A DNA stretch of 25,185 bases from a virus, in the IMG/VR virus record IMGVR_UViG_3300048583_000051, positions 1 through 25,185 of that record; one strand, written 5' to 3'. This document shows positions 9,380 to 16,841 of the stretch, in pieces (the stretch's first letter is position 1; the number at the start of each line of letters is the position of its first letter). The notes beneath the pieces are model-generated. The model had not been told where the DNA came from and searched no databases. It saw only the letters and a program-made list of their open reading frames with translations. Position numbers and translations under genes: made by a program.

Positions 9380-9754
9380 TTAGAACGCCAAGATTATACT
9401 ATCGGTGATATTCGCATTGGCCGGAATGGAAAATGCGATTGTTACATAAATCTTGTTTCGATCCTCATCCGGTTGAACTTGCACATTCTGTATGACGATG
9501 TATGGCAACCATGTTCGGACGGCTTCTTCGATAGAACCCCGAATCGAGGATTCGGTATTTTTCGTAATAGGTGCAAACAAGTGTTCGTATATATTGCATC
9601 CAAATCGGGGCTGCATAATCCGTTCACCCTTTTTTGTCAATAACAGGTTGGTCAAGTTTGACTTCGCCTGGGTGACTATATCGAACCCCTGCTGAAAATA
9701 CCCATTCGATCCTCGCTTGACAGGTAGTGTTATACCAAGAGGCGTCTGTGCCAT
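9380..9754 (-). CDS. Baseplate wedge protein, T4 gp25-like
   Basis: The 124 residues match the gp25/GPW family in length and layout. An N-terminal PLGITLPVKRG precedes a strand/helix with F.QGFDIVTQAKSNLTNLLLTKKGERIMQPRFGC, the hallmark LLLT..GER..P.FG turn. A helical part and a final beta strand follow. In contractile tails this protein joins the wedge to the sheath and nucleates sheath assembly. It lies 6 nt after the 156-residue gene and 1 nt before the gp6-like gene. No strong ribosome site is adjacent; the nearest AGGGAG lies 12 nt upstream, inside the end of the preceding gene, which fits translational coupling. Confidence 0.95.
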   Translation of the reverse strand: MAQTPLGITLPVKRGSNGYFQQGFDIVTQAKSNLTNLLLTKKGERIMQPRFGCNIYEHLFAPITKNTESSIRGSIEEAVRTWLPYIVIQNVQVQPDEDRNKIYVTIAFSIPANANITDSIILAF

Positions 9755-9760
9755 AAATAC

Positions 9761-10231
9761 TTACACTCCCTTCTTTTTGGCGTCCATTGCCTTCATAAGC
9801 TGGCTGTAGTCACGGGTTAGAGCGGAAACCACATGATCGGGAAGTTCATCGGCGGCAACCGGAACGGCTGTGCCATGCTCGGTAACCTTATTGAATACCG
9901 GAGGAACTGCCATGGCGGTCGGGTGAGATACCGGAGGAGCCTCAGCATCTCCCATTCGTAGACCATTGCCGTAACCCAAAAGTTCCGTTAAGCTGGTCTT
10001 ATCGAAAGACTTACCGCCCAAAAGCGGCCATTCTTCCTCGTCCACGGACTCTCGCAACGGCTGACGGGGCTTCTTTGAAGCGACCGGTGCAGGCGTCATA
10101 CTTTCTGCCAGTTTCTTCATGTGAAGTTGAACCACTTCACTTACAACAATAGGAAGAACTACTGGCAAATAGTTGCGAACTTCTTCCCTGACGATCTCGT
10201 GGATCATTTTTTCTAGGTCTTGACGCTTCAT
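9761..10231 (-). CDS. Unknown protein with N-terminal coiled coil, next to baseplate genes
   Basis: No family is recognised. Residues 1-45 are predicted as a long amphipathic helix (many I/V/L at heptad spacing), possibly a coiled coil. Residues 46-60 are Pro/Lys-rich, and the rest is low-hydrophobic and probably flexible, ending with a Lys-rich tail. A clear AAGGAG lies 5 nt before the ATG at 10231. The gene sits between the spike gene and the gp25-like gene, 9 nt after the former. Possible roles, by inference only, are a tail assembly chaperone-like factor or a small baseplate component. Confidence 0.75.
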   Translation of the reverse strand: MKRQDLEKMIHEIVREEVRNYLPVVLPIVVSEVVQLHMKKLAESMTPAPVASKKPRQPLRESVDEEEWPLLGGKSFDKTSLTELLGYGNGLRMGDAEAPPVSHPTAMAVPPVFNKVTEHGTAVPVAADELPDHVVSALTRDYSQLMKAMDAKKKGV

Positions 10232-10240
10232 ACATTCTCC

Positions 10241-11665
10241 TTAGCTGTGCAGCGACTGACGGGATGCGGCCCGCTCGGGGCGTGAATTGCGAGCTGCTAC
10301 ATAGTTGTCTACGCTTAACCATTTGTTTGCATTTTGAACTTGAATACGGAACTTCGTTACGGCCTTGATAACATCCGGTCCAGCTCCAGCCGGCCCAACG
10401 TGTGTCATGGCCCACTTCGGGAACGCCGCTTGTAAGTCGGTGAGGAACTTCACCAACATAGATTGCAGCTGATTTCCAAGCACAATGCGTTCGTTAGCTC
10501 TATCCCCACCAAGATAAATCTTTTGAGCAACTAGACGAATGTTCTCAGCGTTGACAGCAAACCGGCCAGCTGTCGTCCATGTTGATGCGCCACGAACATC
10601 CAATCGATAATCATTACCCACCCAAAACTTGAAGTCTTTTCCAATGTTCTGTGTGTTACTTCCACGGATTTCTATCTTGCGATCCTTATCAATCCAGCTC
10701 CAATAATCTCCAGCACTATCGACCGTAAAGTTCTTGTTTGTCGTAAAGTGAATACCATTACTGCTATGAAACAACATCTTGTCGGTCTTGGTATTGACCA
10801 CAAATCGATCTGTATTGACGACTATCTGGTTCTTGTCCAATAAGTTTGGAAAATCCGGTATCGACTTAGCGTGAATGGTTCGGTTGGATTGAGTTGAAAA
10901 CTCCAAGGGAACCTGCTGATCGGCCACTATCCAGATTGACGAAAGGTCACGGTTGATATTTTCCATGACCAACCCATAGATACTTCCCTTTGTCTGCCGT
11001 TCGTTTGCACTGGGACCAACTCGTAGAAGTAGGTTTGGTGCTTGATTTTTTTCCGTGGATCGAAAATACTTGCTTGTCTTGTAAGCTGCACCCATTCTAA
11101 TCGACTGTCCATGCCGGCCTTCATACAGAATGTCCCCTTCAAGAGATCGTAGACGAAAAATGGTTTGATCGTCTATGAAATACTTGCCCAACGATTTCTG
11201 CTCACCAGACTGACGAATGGGAGTTCCGGCCGTTACTTGATTTCGGTCTGCTTGTCCGGCGCCGCCTGCCTTAGACGGCGACATTTCGTCATTTAAAAAC
11301 GGAAAGTTGTGTGCCGTCGTTCTACTTGACGTATTGATCTTTTTGTGGTAGTAAAATCGATTTAACGCACGTTCAATAAGAACAACTTCGCCGATCAACG
11401 GGTAATCTGTAACGTTGGCATCAATGGGATACGCCCAGTTGAGTAGGGAGTTATCCCGAAACATGTTTGATCGCAACATGCGGAACTTGATTGCTCCAAC
11501 ATTGTAGCCGTCCGCACTTGCTACATACTCTGGATGTTCGTCATTGACGATTACATCCACCACCACCGCCTCTTGAACAAAATCAGTTCCTATTACCGCG
11601 GTAGGTAGTTGTTGTGCAAATGGATTTGGGTTAGAAACAACCGTATTACTTACCGTCTGTCGCAT
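10241..11665 (-). CDS. Baseplate hub/central spike protein, T4 gp5-like without lysozyme domain
   Basis: The 474-residue protein has an N-terminal OB-fold-like region (about 25-110, VVDVIVNDEHPEYVAS to GEVVLIERALNRFYY). A linker comes next. From about 275 to 400 there is a run of short repeating beta strands such as NQIVVNTDRFVVNTKTDKM and IEIRGSNTQNIGKDFKF, the pattern of the triple-stranded beta-helix spike. T4 gp5 carries an inserted lysozyme between these parts. Here no lysozyme catalytic motif is visible and the linker (about 110-275) is different. The C-terminus (about 400-474) is helical. Its 5' end overlaps the preceding gene by 20 nt, with AAGG just before the ATG. Inference: it forms the membrane-piercing spike trimer. 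Confidence 0.88.
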   Translation of the reverse strand: MRQTVSNTVVSNPNPFAQQLPTAVIGTDFVQEAVVVDVIVNDEHPEYVASADGYNVGAIKFRMLRSNMFRDNSLLNWAYPIDANVTDYPLIGEVVLIERALNRFYYHKKINTSSRTTAHNFPFLNDEMSPSKAGGAGQADRNQVTAGTPIRQSGEQKSLGKYFIDDQTIFRLRSLEGDILYEGRHGQSIRMGAAYKTSKYFRSTEKNQAPNLLLRVGPSANERQTKGSIYGLVMENINRDLSSIWIVADQQVPLEFSTQSNRTIHAKSIPDFPNLLDKNQIVVNTDRFVVNTKTDKMLFHSSNGIHFTTNKNFTVDSAGDYWSWIDKDRKIEIRGSNTQNIGKDFKFWVGNDYRLDVRGASTWTTAGRFAVNAENIRLVAQKIYLGGDRANERIVLGNQLQSMLVKFLTDLQAAFPKWAMTHVGPAGAGPDVIKAVTKFRIQVQNANKWLSVDNYVAARNSRPERAASRQSLHS

Positions 11666-12062
11666 GAACCTTCGCCTTCGCTTTTGCGGTGTCTACGGCT
11701 TCTTCAACTTCGTGGATGACCTTAATCATATCCTCTCGAGCATTAGCCAAGAGTCGGTTCTTTTCATCTTCACTCAACAACATATCATCATCCTTGGTTG
11801 TTGTAAGACGAAGTTCTGCAGCGGATTGACGCTGAACGATATTAGCCATCTTGATAAGCTGTTCATCGTTCTTGACGCCCGTGTCCAGCATTTGCTGAAT
11901 AATAGGCCCAAGCATTACCACATCGTCCGGACGCTTGATGAGCTTAGCAAACTCCTGCACCAAGGAAACAATCTCGGTTTTTTGTGTTTTGTGGTTTTCG
12001 TAAATATCTTTGAATAGATCGCCTAATGACTTACCTTCAAAGATTTGGGGATCGGTTCGCAT
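11646..12062 (-). CDS. Small helical protein upstream of the spike gene
   Basis: The 138 residues are almost entirely helical and charged: the GKSLGDLFKDIYENHKTQK start, a middle segment with KRPDDVVMLGPIIQQMLDTGVKNDEQLIKMANIV, and an Ala/Lys-rich C-terminal helix. I recognise this as a type found beside tail genes of large myoviruses but cannot name a function. The ATG at 12062 is served by AGGAGGG 6 nt upstream. That site is buried in the 3' arm of an 11-bp hairpin followed by five U residues, so expression may depend on terminator read-through and hairpin opening. It overlaps the spike gene by 20 nt. There are no signal, membrane or catalytic motifs. Confidence 0.82.
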   Translation of the reverse strand: MRTDPQIFEGKSLGDLFKDIYENHKTQKTEIVSLVQEFAKLIKRPDDVVMLGPIIQQMLDTGVKNDEQLIKMANIVQRQSAAELRLTTTKDDDMLLSEDEKNRLLANAREDMIKVIHEVEEAVDTAKAKAKVHATDGK

Positions 12063-12063
12063 G

Positions 12064-12098
12064 AAAAACCCTCCTATGTCTATAAATACATAGGAGGG
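12064..12098 (-). terminator. Intrinsic terminator whose stem contains the next gene's ribosome binding site
   Basis: On the minus strand CCCTCCTATGT (12098-12088) and ACATAGGAGGG (12079-12069) form a perfect 11-bp stem with an 8-nt loop, followed by TTTTT (12068-12064). This is a canonical rho-independent terminator just after the sigma gene stop. The 3' arm ends in AGGAGGG, which is the ribosome site for the ATG at 12062. The gene after it can therefore only be reached by read-through, antitermination or a transcript that does not fold this stem. Confidence 0.8.
12081..12088 (+). promoter_or_regulatory. T4-late-promoter-like TATAAATA, antisense to genes
   Basis: The plus strand reads TATAAATA, the T4 late -10 consensus, in the loop of the terminator hairpin. 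All genes here run the other way, so a functional promoter would make antisense RNA. Chance occurrence is possible. See the findings for similar sites. Confidence 0.2.
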
Positions 12099-12104
12099 CT
12101 AAGT

Positions 12105-12884
12105 TTACATCGTTTCGTTGTATTTGAAGAACTTATCTTCGTTCTCCCCAATGGTTCCGTGAGAGTGATATTCGATCAACTGTTCTGCAATGTGTTCCCT
12201 CATTTTGGTAACCACCTTGGTTATATATGAGGTTTTGCAGTCAGTCTGTTCTCGTATAAGGAGATAGAGGTTCTTCTTGTTGAAGTTCTCTATGCCTTCC
12301 GCCCGTCTAAATAGCTCGAGCACAGCGTGAGCAATGTCTTGATCTCGTTTCTTCTTGAAGAACCGATGCATATTGTTTTCCCAATATGACACCATCAAGC
12401 GAACAAACTCCGACGTATCCTGTTGGGACTCCGTGTCAGGCACTTCCAACTGAATGACTTCTTCGATGTTGATGACCGACTCGGGCCCCGATGAGTCGCT
12501 TAAAGAGACTGACCGCTTGGTGTCCTTCCAAGCATTGTTGTTGTGCAGAATGAGGTAGTTCTTAGCGATGACGCTGAAATAGGAGAACGCTCGTCCCTTG
12601 TCCTTGGTAAACTTATGGAGATTACACAATAGGTGGGAGACTACCTGTCGTTTCAAAACTTCGAATTTTGCCGTGATTGATGGAAACTTGAAGCGATTGA
12701 TGACATTTTCAGCCATCTTGTCCAGCGGATAGTCGAGTCGAGTTCGGAATATGATCTCACGTTCTTCTGGATCGGTCGATGTATTATACTCCAATACCGC
12801 TCGTTCGGTATCTTCATTCCAATAAATCCGTTCGCCGGGCCGTGGTGGTCGGCTATTGTCTGTTACTGCTTTCTTTCTAGGCAT
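12105..12884 (-). CDS. Late sigma factor, T4 gp55-like
   Basis: I chose the ATG at 12884 (259 residues) because GGGAGG lies 7 nt upstream. An upstream-extended reading to 12935 would overlap the previous gene by 59 nt. The key segment is around residues 85-125: HKFTKDKGRAFSYFSVIAKN followed by YLI, matching the sigma region 2-like core that gp55-type factors use to bind the -10 element of late promoters. T4 gp55 directs host RNA polymerase to late genes together with the sliding clamp and gp33. A charged, Ser/Glu-rich stretch (about 128-155) and a C-terminal helical part follow. No region 4 for -35 recognition is visible, as expected for gp55. The gene overlaps the previous gene by 8 nt and is followed by a terminator. 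Confidence 0.88.
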   Translation of the reverse strand: MPRKKAVTDNSRPPRPGERIYWNEDTERAVLEYNTSTDPEEREIIFRTRLDYPLDKMAENVINRFKFPSITAKFEVLKRQVVSHLLCNLHKFTKDKGRAFSYFSVIAKNYLILHNNNAWKDTKRSVSLSDSSGPESVINIEEVIQLEVPDTESQQDTSEFVRLMVSYWENNMHRFFKKKRDQDIAHAVLELFRRAEGIENFNKKNLYLLIREQTDCKTSYITKVVTKMREHIAEQLIEYHSHGTIGENEDKFFKYNETM

Positions 12885-13164
12885 TTTCGCCTCCCTTGAC
12901 ACTAAAAAAGTCTTTGAGTTGGAGGACGACCCCATGAATGCCTTTGTAGATCACTCCGACTTCATCGTCCTGTTCAAACGATCCCCGGAGGTCGATCTGC
13001 TTAAGCTGATGTAGAATTTGTTGTGTAGCGGTGTCAAGATTTTGGAAGAAAGTGAGATAACTTGCAATCTCATCTTCCATCAACTCGGTTTTCCTCAGCA
13101 AGTTCCAAGTAACGTATCCCAACACGCAATTCAATAAAACACTTAGGATTAGTCCATAGATCAT
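12877..13164 (-). CDS. Small single-pass membrane protein
   Basis: The 95 residues start with a hydrophobic segment (residues 1-22, MIYGLILSVLLNCVLGYVTW), enough for one membrane span. A mostly helical cytoplasmic or periplasmic part of about 70 residues follows, with KTELMEDEIASYLTFFQNL. This is a family I associate with genes beside the late sigma factor in marine T4-like phages, with no known function. It overlaps the lysozyme-like gene by 4 nt (ATGA) and the sigma gene by 8 nt, so the three are translationally linked. A spanin or pinholin role is possible given the neighbour but is not shown. Confidence 0.8.
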   Translation of the reverse strand: MIYGLILSVLLNCVLGYVTWNLLRKTELMEDEIASYLTFFQNLDTATQQILHQLKQIDLRGSFEQDDEVGVIYKGIHGVVLQLKDFFSVKGGENA

Positions 13165-13775
13165 ATATCGTAACCACCGAATGTGGTGATGTAATCGGAG
13201 ATGTGTCGTCCATTGCCATCCACCACTCTAAAGTTGTATTTTTCAGGATAGAAAAATGCTAATACTCCACCGGGACCAACTAGATGGGCGCCAGCAAGAA
13301 TACCAGACTTTGTAACATACACGCCGTTTACCGTCTGATTACTGTAGGTATCAATCACGGTCTTAAGCGTGCGTTCATTCTTCTTCAGGAGAAGAACCAT
13401 TGCTGAGTCCTGCAATGCTACGTCAGCTAGAAACTCCTCATTACTAATATGAGAAAATCCAATCCCATTAAGGGTCTTTCTACCAAACTGGTATTTACCC
13501 ATATAGCCATACTTGTTGACCACATCTGTTCGTCCCATACCCTCCGCATGAGCCAACTTCGCCATGAACTGATGAAGTTCACCGCGCTTCGGAATACTAT
13601 ACTTGCGACGCTTTTTCTTGATTATAACTGCGGCCTGCACTGGTTGCGCTGGACGTAGTGTATCAATCGCATGTGATGTAGGCATCACATCCGACACTGG
13701 CTGTGGGCGAGTCACGAAGTAGTTGCCAAAAAAGATTAGTATGGCTGCCCAAAAGACTAGTAATCGTTTTTTCAT
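13161..13775 (-). CDS. Lytic transglycosylase/lysozyme-like protein with N-terminal anchor
   Basis: The 204-residue protein has a Lys-Lys-Arg start and a hydrophobic segment at 5-20, which could be a signal-anchor or cleavable signal. A Pro-rich and Lys-rich linker runs to about 64. The catalytic part (65-204) has AHAEGMGRTDVVNKYGYMGKYQFG, with E78 as the likely catalytic glutamate before the G-Y-M-G-K-Y-Q-F motif of the transglycosylase-like lysozyme fold. AGAHLVGPGGVLAFF is the usual substrate-groove helix. It would cleave the glycan strand of peptidoglycan in the periplasm. The ATG overlaps the IMPDH-like gene stop by 4 nt. No holin is certain nearby. Alternative reading: a virion-associated wall hydrolase rather than the main endolysin. 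Confidence 0.8.
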   Translation of the reverse strand: MKKRLLVFWAAILIFFGNYFVTRPQPVSDVMPTSHAIDTLRPAQPVQAAVIIKKKRRKYSIPKRGELHQFMAKLAHAEGMGRTDVVNKYGYMGKYQFGRKTLNGIGFSHISNEEFLADVALQDSAMVLLLKKNERTLKTVIDTYSNQTVNGVYVTKSGILAGAHLVGPGGVLAFFYPEKYNFRVVDGNGRHISDYITTFGGYDI

Positions 13776-14863
13776 CGTAGTAAATGGGGATGCGCCTCGT
13801 TCAGACCAGCCGCAGTAATACGTTCAAATACGGCTCGATCTCGGAACGAGTCTAGGTTGTGAGCTCCAACATAACTCATGGAACTCTTAATGCCGTCCAT
13901 AATATCTGATACGACGGTTGATACAGAACCTCTTGACGGAACCATTTTTGATGCGCCTTCAACATGCTCTGCTGCTCCCTTATGCAGCAACTTCGATGTG
14001 GCAGAAGCAAGACCACGGTAAATCTTCATATGACGAACATTCGGCCACTGGCCGTCTACAAACACTTCACCCGGCGCTTCATCAGTGCCGGCGAACAGGC
14101 TGCCGATCATCACGGTGTCAGCACCAGCAGCTAAAGCCTTTGCAGCGTCACCCGGATACCGGATACCGCCGTCAGAAATCACGGGCACATCGACCTCATA
14201 GGCGGTGTCCACGATTGCCTGTAGTTGGGGGACTCCGACACCGGTGCGAACTCGCGTCTCACAGACCGATCCTCCACCCACACCAACCCGGAGTCCATCT
14301 GCGCCCCACTCAACCAAATCACGTGCAGCTTGGACGGTGGCAATCGAGCCAGCAATGATGTCCGCCTTGATCCCACTAGACTTCAACTTCGTGATCGTAT
14401 TCTTGACATGACGATGGTGTCCATGTGCCACATCAATAACTAAGACATTGACCCCGTTTTTGACGAGTTCTTGAGCGCGCTCTACTGCGTCACCGTTTGC
14501 TCCTATTGCTGCTGCTACCGGATACTCCAAGTTAGAACAGATCAATCTAACGAACTGAGCCTGATTTGCTTGTTCTTCAATGGTCATGAACCGATGGATG
14601 ACGCCTAGTCCACCAAGCTTGGCAATAACCGACGCCATATTACCATCGCACACCGTGTCCATCGGAGCGGCGATTAGTGGTATTTGGATGTCGTAGTTGA
14701 CCGATACTTGAGTGGATGTATCTACATTAGAACGACTCTCGACTTCACTATACTGCGGAATGATCTGCACATCATCGAACGTCAACGCTGTTCTTGGCGA
14801 TGTGGTTACTGTGCTTGTCCACATAGGGAACGAGTTATCGAACGATAGTGGAGTATTTGGCAT
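13772..14863 (-). CDS. IMP dehydrogenase/GMP reductase family enzyme without CBS domains
   Basis: I chose the ATG at 14863 (363 residues) because AGGA lies 8 nt upstream; the longer frame would need a TTG. The TIM-barrel signatures are clear. FDDVQIIP is at the start. [11 protein letters not shown] is near residue 62. The phosphate/active-site loop [15 protein letters not shown] has the nucleophile at C201. [21 protein letters not shown] follows, then [13 protein letters not shown] and YRGLAS. IMPDH makes XMP from IMP with NAD; GMP reductase makes IMP from GMP with NADPH. The end, F-RITAAGL-EAHPH, resembles IMPDH. The flap lacks the Arg-Tyr dyad IMPDH uses for hydrolysis and the two CBS domains are absent, so GMP reductase or an unusual activity is equally possible. 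It overlaps the glycosyltransferase gene by 29 nt. Confidence 0.9.
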   Translation of the reverse strand: MPNTPLSFDNSFPMWTSTVTTSPRTALTFDDVQIIPQYSEVESRSNVDTSTQVSVNYDIQIPLIAAPMDTVCDGNMASVIAKLGGLGVIHRFMTIEEQANQAQFVRLICSNLEYPVAAAIGANGDAVERAQELVKNGVNVLVIDVAHGHHRHVKNTITKLKSSGIKADIIAGSIATVQAARDLVEWGADGLRVGVGGGSVCETRVRTGVGVPQLQAIVDTAYEVDVPVISDGGIRYPGDAAKALAAGADTVMIGSLFAGTDEAPGEVFVDGQWPNVRHMKIYRGLASATSKLLHKGAAEHVEGASKMVPSRGSVSTVVSDIMDGIKSSMSYVGAHNLDSFRDRAVFERITAAGLNEAHPHLLR

Positions 14864-15590
14864 TTTGCTGTTCCTGTCTGTCAATAGTCTTGAAGTGACG
14901 AATGGCGAAAAACTCTAGCGGTGGGAAGTTGGAGATCATACGATGTCCTGTTAGTGTCTCGTGCACCTTTCCTGTCCACTGGATGTGTGGAGCTCTCTTG
15001 TATAGCCGTGTCTGATAATCGGGCCACATGACGCATGGTTCCTGAAACTCTACGGTTCCATTTTCACCAATCGTATGTTCAATACTGTATGCTTTGAGTA
15101 AATCGATTTCAGGTTGAGTCAGTTTCTTCATTACCGTGGGAAGGTTTTCCACTTGAGTGACGAACCACCCCCATTTGTTGCAGTGTTCTAGCGTCAATCC
15201 ATCCACGGTATTAATACGAGGAAGTCGATACGCTTCAACGTGAGGATTTTCATCAATGATGCTGGGGATGCTTGCAATGAGTTCGTCCAAGACCCACTCA
15301 TCTGCATCCAAGTTCAATATCCAATCACCGGTGCATTGTCCCGTCATAAAGTTCTTTTGGGCTGCAAAATCTTCATTCAAGTGTCGAAAATGAACCTTAG
15401 TTTCTACGACATTCTGTCCTACCCAATCGAGGATTTGCTTGGTATAATCGTCTGTAGAATAATCATCAATAATGACCAGCTCACATGGAAAGCCGGGATA
15501 ATCATCTGTAAAGCGCTGGTATCGTCTAACAAAGTCCTCTACATAAGCGCCTTCGTTGTGGGTCATGGTAGCAATAGAAAGTTTTTGCAT
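14835..15590 (-). CDS. Family 2 glycosyltransferase
   Basis: The 251-residue protein shows the GT-A fold of GT2 enzymes: SIATMTHNEGAYVEDFV at the start (nucleotide-sugar binding), CELVIIDDYSTDD, NFMTGQCTGDWILNLDADEWV with the metal-binding D95-x-D97, and later aromatic-rich acceptor segments (HIQWTGKVHETL). GT2 enzymes move a sugar from a nucleotide-sugar to an acceptor. In phages they modify DNA, capsid or host surface glycans. Nothing here reveals which. It sits before the IMPDH-like gene, overlapping it, and is preceded by a short gap with a hairpin. The ribosome site GGAACGGA ends right before the ATG. Confidence 0.88.
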   Translation of the reverse strand: MQKLSIATMTHNEGAYVEDFVRRYQRFTDDYPGFPCELVIIDDYSTDDYTKQILDWVGQNVVETKVHFRHLNEDFAAQKNFMTGQCTGDWILNLDADEWVLDELIASIPSIIDENPHVEAYRLPRINTVDGLTLEHCNKWGWFVTQVENLPTVMKKLTQPEIDLLKAYSIEHTIGENGTVEFQEPCVMWPDYQTRLYKRAPHIQWTGKVHETLTGHRMISNFPPLEFFAIRHFKTIDRQEQQNAKYSTIVR

Positions 15591-15636
15591 ATCCGTTCCG
15601 ATGTGCTGTTTACTATTCAGTAGTATGAAATAGGAT

Positions 15637-15657
15637 GGGGTGATTTTTAGTCACCCC
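15637..15657. terminator. Symmetric hairpin between genes (terminator-like, no U run)
   Basis: GGGGTGA and TCACCCC form a perfect 7-bp stem with a 7-nt A/T-rich loop. It lies between the membrane-protein gene stop (15664) and the glycosyltransferase start (15590). On neither strand is the stem followed by a clear T run, so it may stabilise a 3' end or slow polymerase rather than terminate. Confidence 0.4.
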
Positions 15658-15663
15658 TGTAAT

Positions 15664-16593
15664 CTAATCGTTTGGTGGTCGTAAGTCAATACCGCCGTCG
15701 ATGCGGTATCTATTGTGTGGGGATTCATCCAGTATGTCTACAACTGGATTGTTTACAACTGGGATGGAAGGTGCTTCGGGTGAAGGTTCGGTCACGGGAA
15801 TGGTGGGAGGTTCTCCGTCGTCGTGGTCCGGAGGTGAAACAGCGTCATCCGAGCCTTTGATGGGCTTTGTCAGTGCGTTGAAAGCCATGACCAGAGCCAA
15901 TGCCATTGGATCAAATACAAAGACAATCATTAGAATGAACCATTTTACAATAGTGTCAAGCGGGACGCCGATTGTCTTGGACACATAATAGAAGGTGCCA
16001 ATCTTCGTGCTGGTAGAGAGTTCACTCTTTGCATTGACGTTGCTTAGGGTCAAGCTATCTCGGACAGCATTCAACGAGTCTAGCTGTTGTTGCACCTGCC
16101 GGATATCGATTTCGGCTTGACGCACAATGCGTTGCTGAGTGATGAACCCCTGCTTTCCTACAAGTGTATTCAATCGATCCTCTTGCTGCTGACGGATGCT
16201 CTGTAGCTGAATAGATCGTTGTTCACGTTGTTCAATCTGACGAGAGACATTGGCCACTCGAGCGTCAACCTGCTCAGCAACAGACTGCTTGGCCGTAAAG
16301 TCCTTTGCAGCAGTTGCATACGCTGCACTGAGGTATCCGTAAATACCAATACTGGTAATGAACATCAGCACGACCACTCCAATAGTCATATACGTCTTGA
16401 GCGCCCGCGGGATTTCTTTCCAGTATCGATAGAGGTAACTGGCCCCGACAACCTTACCAAACTCAAGTGATATAGCCATTGCGGTGGCAGCAAGAGGCGC
16501 ACCAATGAATAACTGGGCAATACCGCTGACACTAAACCAAGCGGCAACCATTCCAAGACCAAATGCGGCAATAGCAACGAATACAGGGAACAT
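15664..16593 (-). CDS. Membrane protein with long periplasmic/cytoplasmic coiled coil
   Basis: I chose the ATG at 16593 (309 residues), served by GGAG 6 nt upstream. The longer frame would begin with TTG. There are hydrophobic segments near residues 3-22, 27-45, 66-88 and 218-240. Between the third and fourth lies a Gln/Arg/Glu-rich stretch (about 100-190) that looks like a long coiled coil. The C-terminal 60 residues are Pro/Asp-rich and disordered. The N-terminal part (FGLGMVAAWFSVSGIAQLF) is a conserved type in large phages and I know no function for it. It could be an inner-membrane protein that reshapes the host envelope, but that is inference. A terminator lies just upstream, so it may have its own transcript or be controlled by read-through. 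Confidence 0.82.
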   Translation of the reverse strand: MFPVFVAIAAFGLGMVAAWFSVSGIAQLFIGAPLAATAMAISLEFGKVVGASYLYRYWKEIPRALKTYMTIGVVVLMFITSIGIYGYLSAAYATAAKDFTAKQSVAEQVDARVANVSRQIEQREQRSIQLQSIRQQQEDRLNTLVGKQGFITQQRIVRQAEIDIRQVQQQLDSLNAVRDSLTLSNVNAKSELSTSTKIGTFYYVSKTIGVPLDTIVKWFILMIVFVFDPMALALVMAFNALTKPIKGSDDAVSPPDHDDGEPPTIPVTEPSPEAPSIPVVNNPVVDILDESPHNRYRIDGGIDLRPPND

Positions 16594-16603
16594 CAAACTC
16601 TCC

Positions 16604-16639
16604 AAAAAAGGAAAAAGGGACTAATAGATAATTAGCCCC
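16604..16639 (-). terminator. Intrinsic terminator inside the leader before the membrane protein gene
   Basis: Reading the minus strand, GGGGCTAAT (16639-16631), loop TATCT, and ATTAGTCCC (16625-16617) form a 9-bp stem with one G-U pair, followed by TTTTT, CC and TTTTTT (16616-16604). This is a strong terminator shape placed about 11 nt before the ATG at 16593. It therefore controls or shields that gene, or ends a short upstream transcript. Confidence 0.75.
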
Positions 16640-16643
16640 CCAT
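16632..16643 (-). CDS. Possible 3-codon ORF entering the terminator stem
   Basis: TAGGAG is followed 9 nt later by ATG GGG GGC TAA. The codons GGG GGC and the stop overlap the 5' arm of the terminator, so a ribosome translating this mini-ORF would cover the arm and prevent hairpin formation. It resembles a ribosome-dependent attenuator. Judged by position only. Confidence 0.25.
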   Translation of the reverse strand: MGG

Positions 16644-16655
16644 GAGGTTATTCTC

Positions 16656-16691
16656 CTATGTTATGCTGTTAGAAGGATGACCCGTAACCAT
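16656..16691 (-). CDS. Possible 11-residue leader ORF
   Basis: ATG at 16691 follows GAAAGGAAGGTGATCC with good spacing and encodes MVTGHPSNSIT, then TAG. The start codon lies in the loop of a possible hairpin (GGTGATCCG with CGGGTCATCC, one bulge), with part of the ribosome site in the stem. It may be a regulatory upstream ORF. There is no evidence that the peptide itself matters. Confidence 0.3.
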   Translation of the reverse strand: MVTGHPSNSIT

Positions 16692-16830
16692 TGCGGATCA
16701 CCTTCCTTTCAAACTAATACATGCATTAGCAATTTGTGATTTTGGAAGAACATCGGTTGCGAAGAATAATGCGCTAGTATCATGCACTTCTCCGTTGTAG
16801 GAGGGTTATGATGCGGTGTCTTGCATCGTA

Positions 16831-16838
16831 TATAAATA
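16831..16838 (+). promoter_or_regulatory. T4-late-promoter-like TATAAATA, antisense to genes
   Basis: A second full TATAAATA on the plus strand, in the gap just after the stop of the 198-residue gene. If used, it would transcribe antisense to that gene. No independent support. Confidence 0.2.
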
Positions 16839-16841
16839 TCC

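Larger units (their letters stand above)
16641..16841 (-). promoter_or_regulatory. Structured leader or small RNA region upstream of a terminator
   Basis: About 200 nt without a full-size gene lie between the gene ending at 16842 and the terminator. Visible items, minus strand: hairpin arms ATACGATGC and GCATCAT (about 16810-16832); a 16-bp imperfect palindrome CTAATGCATGTATTAG (16714-16729); an SD (AAGGAAGG) with an 11-codon ORF; and a second SD (TAGGAG) with a 3-codon ORF. I see no convincing sigma-70 promoter inside. It could be a leader with attenuation, or a small RNA gene. Confidence 0.4.

Noticed and set aside
16594-16605. Longer start of the coiled-coil membrane protein
   Set aside because: It begins with TTG inside the ribosome site; the ATG at 16593 has GGAG at good distance.
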